Below are positions 63,598 through 64,000 of a stretch of DNA of 64,000 nucleotides, piece after piece. This DNA is from Steinernema hermaphroditum (taxonomy: Eukaryota; Nematoda; Chromadorea; Rhabditida; Steinernematidae). The position numbers and the translations under genes are program-made. The notes beneath the pieces were generated by a model. That model saw nothing but the letters and a program-made list of their open reading frames with translations. It was not told the origin of the DNA and did no database searches. Location of the stretch: the NCBI GenBank assembly GCA_030435675.1, contig CM059625.1:7936001-8000000 (forward strand). Direction: 5' to 3'. Every line of letters begins with the position of its first letter. Positions within the stretch are counted from its first letter, which is position 1.

Positions 63598-64000
63598 GTA
63601 CAAAGCGTCTCTAGCAACCACGCTACGGGCGGAAGTTCTCGTAATAGTCCGGGATATGACGCCGGAACAAGAGGCAGCGAAAAACGCTCGTCCAAGTGGC
63701 TGATGATTGTGAAAGTGATAAATATCGATTGCGAAGCGAAATTTTCGAGGATAAGCTTTCAGCATTACGACTGCACAACATTCAGGGCAGCCACGAGACA
63801 AAAGTAACGACCGCAAGGGGGCTGTACGGAACGGGTCCAGAAGGAGACCGAAGAAGTAAGAAGGCGAACGCCTTCGACACCGGATTCAATAGAACTCCCT
63901 GGGCAATATCGTAATCAATACGCGTTTGTCCTCTCCTTCCTTTCGTATTTTCCCTTCCGACAAGGTTGGAGTCAGTTAGCAGCAGTAGTTCTAAATTGAT
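63598..64000. other. Right edge, no gene assigned
   Basis: The + frame 63696-63914 is charged and without domains. Nothing else recognised before the window ends. Confidence 0.4.

Overview
The window looks like nuclear DNA of a nematode. Protein-coding genes are split by very short introns (42-60 nt is common, e.g. 43 nt at 85-127 and 42 nt at 4913-4954) with TTTCAG/TTTTAG acceptors. Several genes have an acceptor-like sequence immediately before the start codon, as expected for spliced-leader trans-splicing. The gene families are typical of worms: lect-2, twk, FMRFamide-receptor-like GPCR, Cys-loop lgc, ShK-domain secreted proteins and EGSGE-type proteoglycan motifs. I cannot name the species. 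Exon coordinates were worked out by hand from splice sites, reading phase and remembered family alignments; no database search was run.

Layout, left part (1-20.7 kb): 3' end of an MFS transporter (+); a two-domain LECT2-like secreted protein (-); MIC19/CHCHD3 (+); two tandem TMEM86/YhhN lysoplasmalogenase-like genes (+); an SLC12A8-like cotransporter in 11 exons (-); a two-pore K+ channel (+); a small neuropeptide precursor with an allatostatin-C/somatostatin-like disulfide ring (-); a neprilysin (-); and an FMRFamide-receptor-like GPCR (-).

Middle (22-36 kb): an 84-aa secreted protein and a 105-aa hypothetical (both -), RPUSD2 pseudouridine synthase (+), UMP-CMP kinase (-), LSM1 (-), two tandem Ser/Thr/Glu-rich secreted proteins each ending in a ShK domain (-), and pyruvate dehydrogenase E1 alpha (-).

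Decayed and duplicated block (37.3-43.9 kb): an intact NDUFA11-like complex I gene (42.7-43.9 kb) has a broken partial copy at 37.4-38.3 kb. That copy is joined to a frameshifted fragment of an acetyl-CoA hydrolase/4-hydroxybutyrate CoA-transferase gene. Between the copies lie a short RhoGAP gene, a strong 30-nt hairpin and an MMAA (methylmalonic aciduria type A GTPase) pseudogene with internal deletions.

Right part (44-64 kb): a Cys-loop ligand-gated channel (+) and a large SLC4A11-like transporter (-). The common body of the transporter is at 47.06-50.68 kb. At least three alternative 5' coding regions (51.1-52.0, 54.0-54.7 and 58.9-59.5 kb) all end in the same splice phase. Most of 52-63 kb therefore reads as 5' and intronic DNA of that one gene.

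The most interesting items are the allatostatin-C-like neuropeptide (hidden in three short exons), the alternative N-termini of the SLC4A11-like transporter, the ShK/chondroitin-type gene pair, and the pseudogene block.
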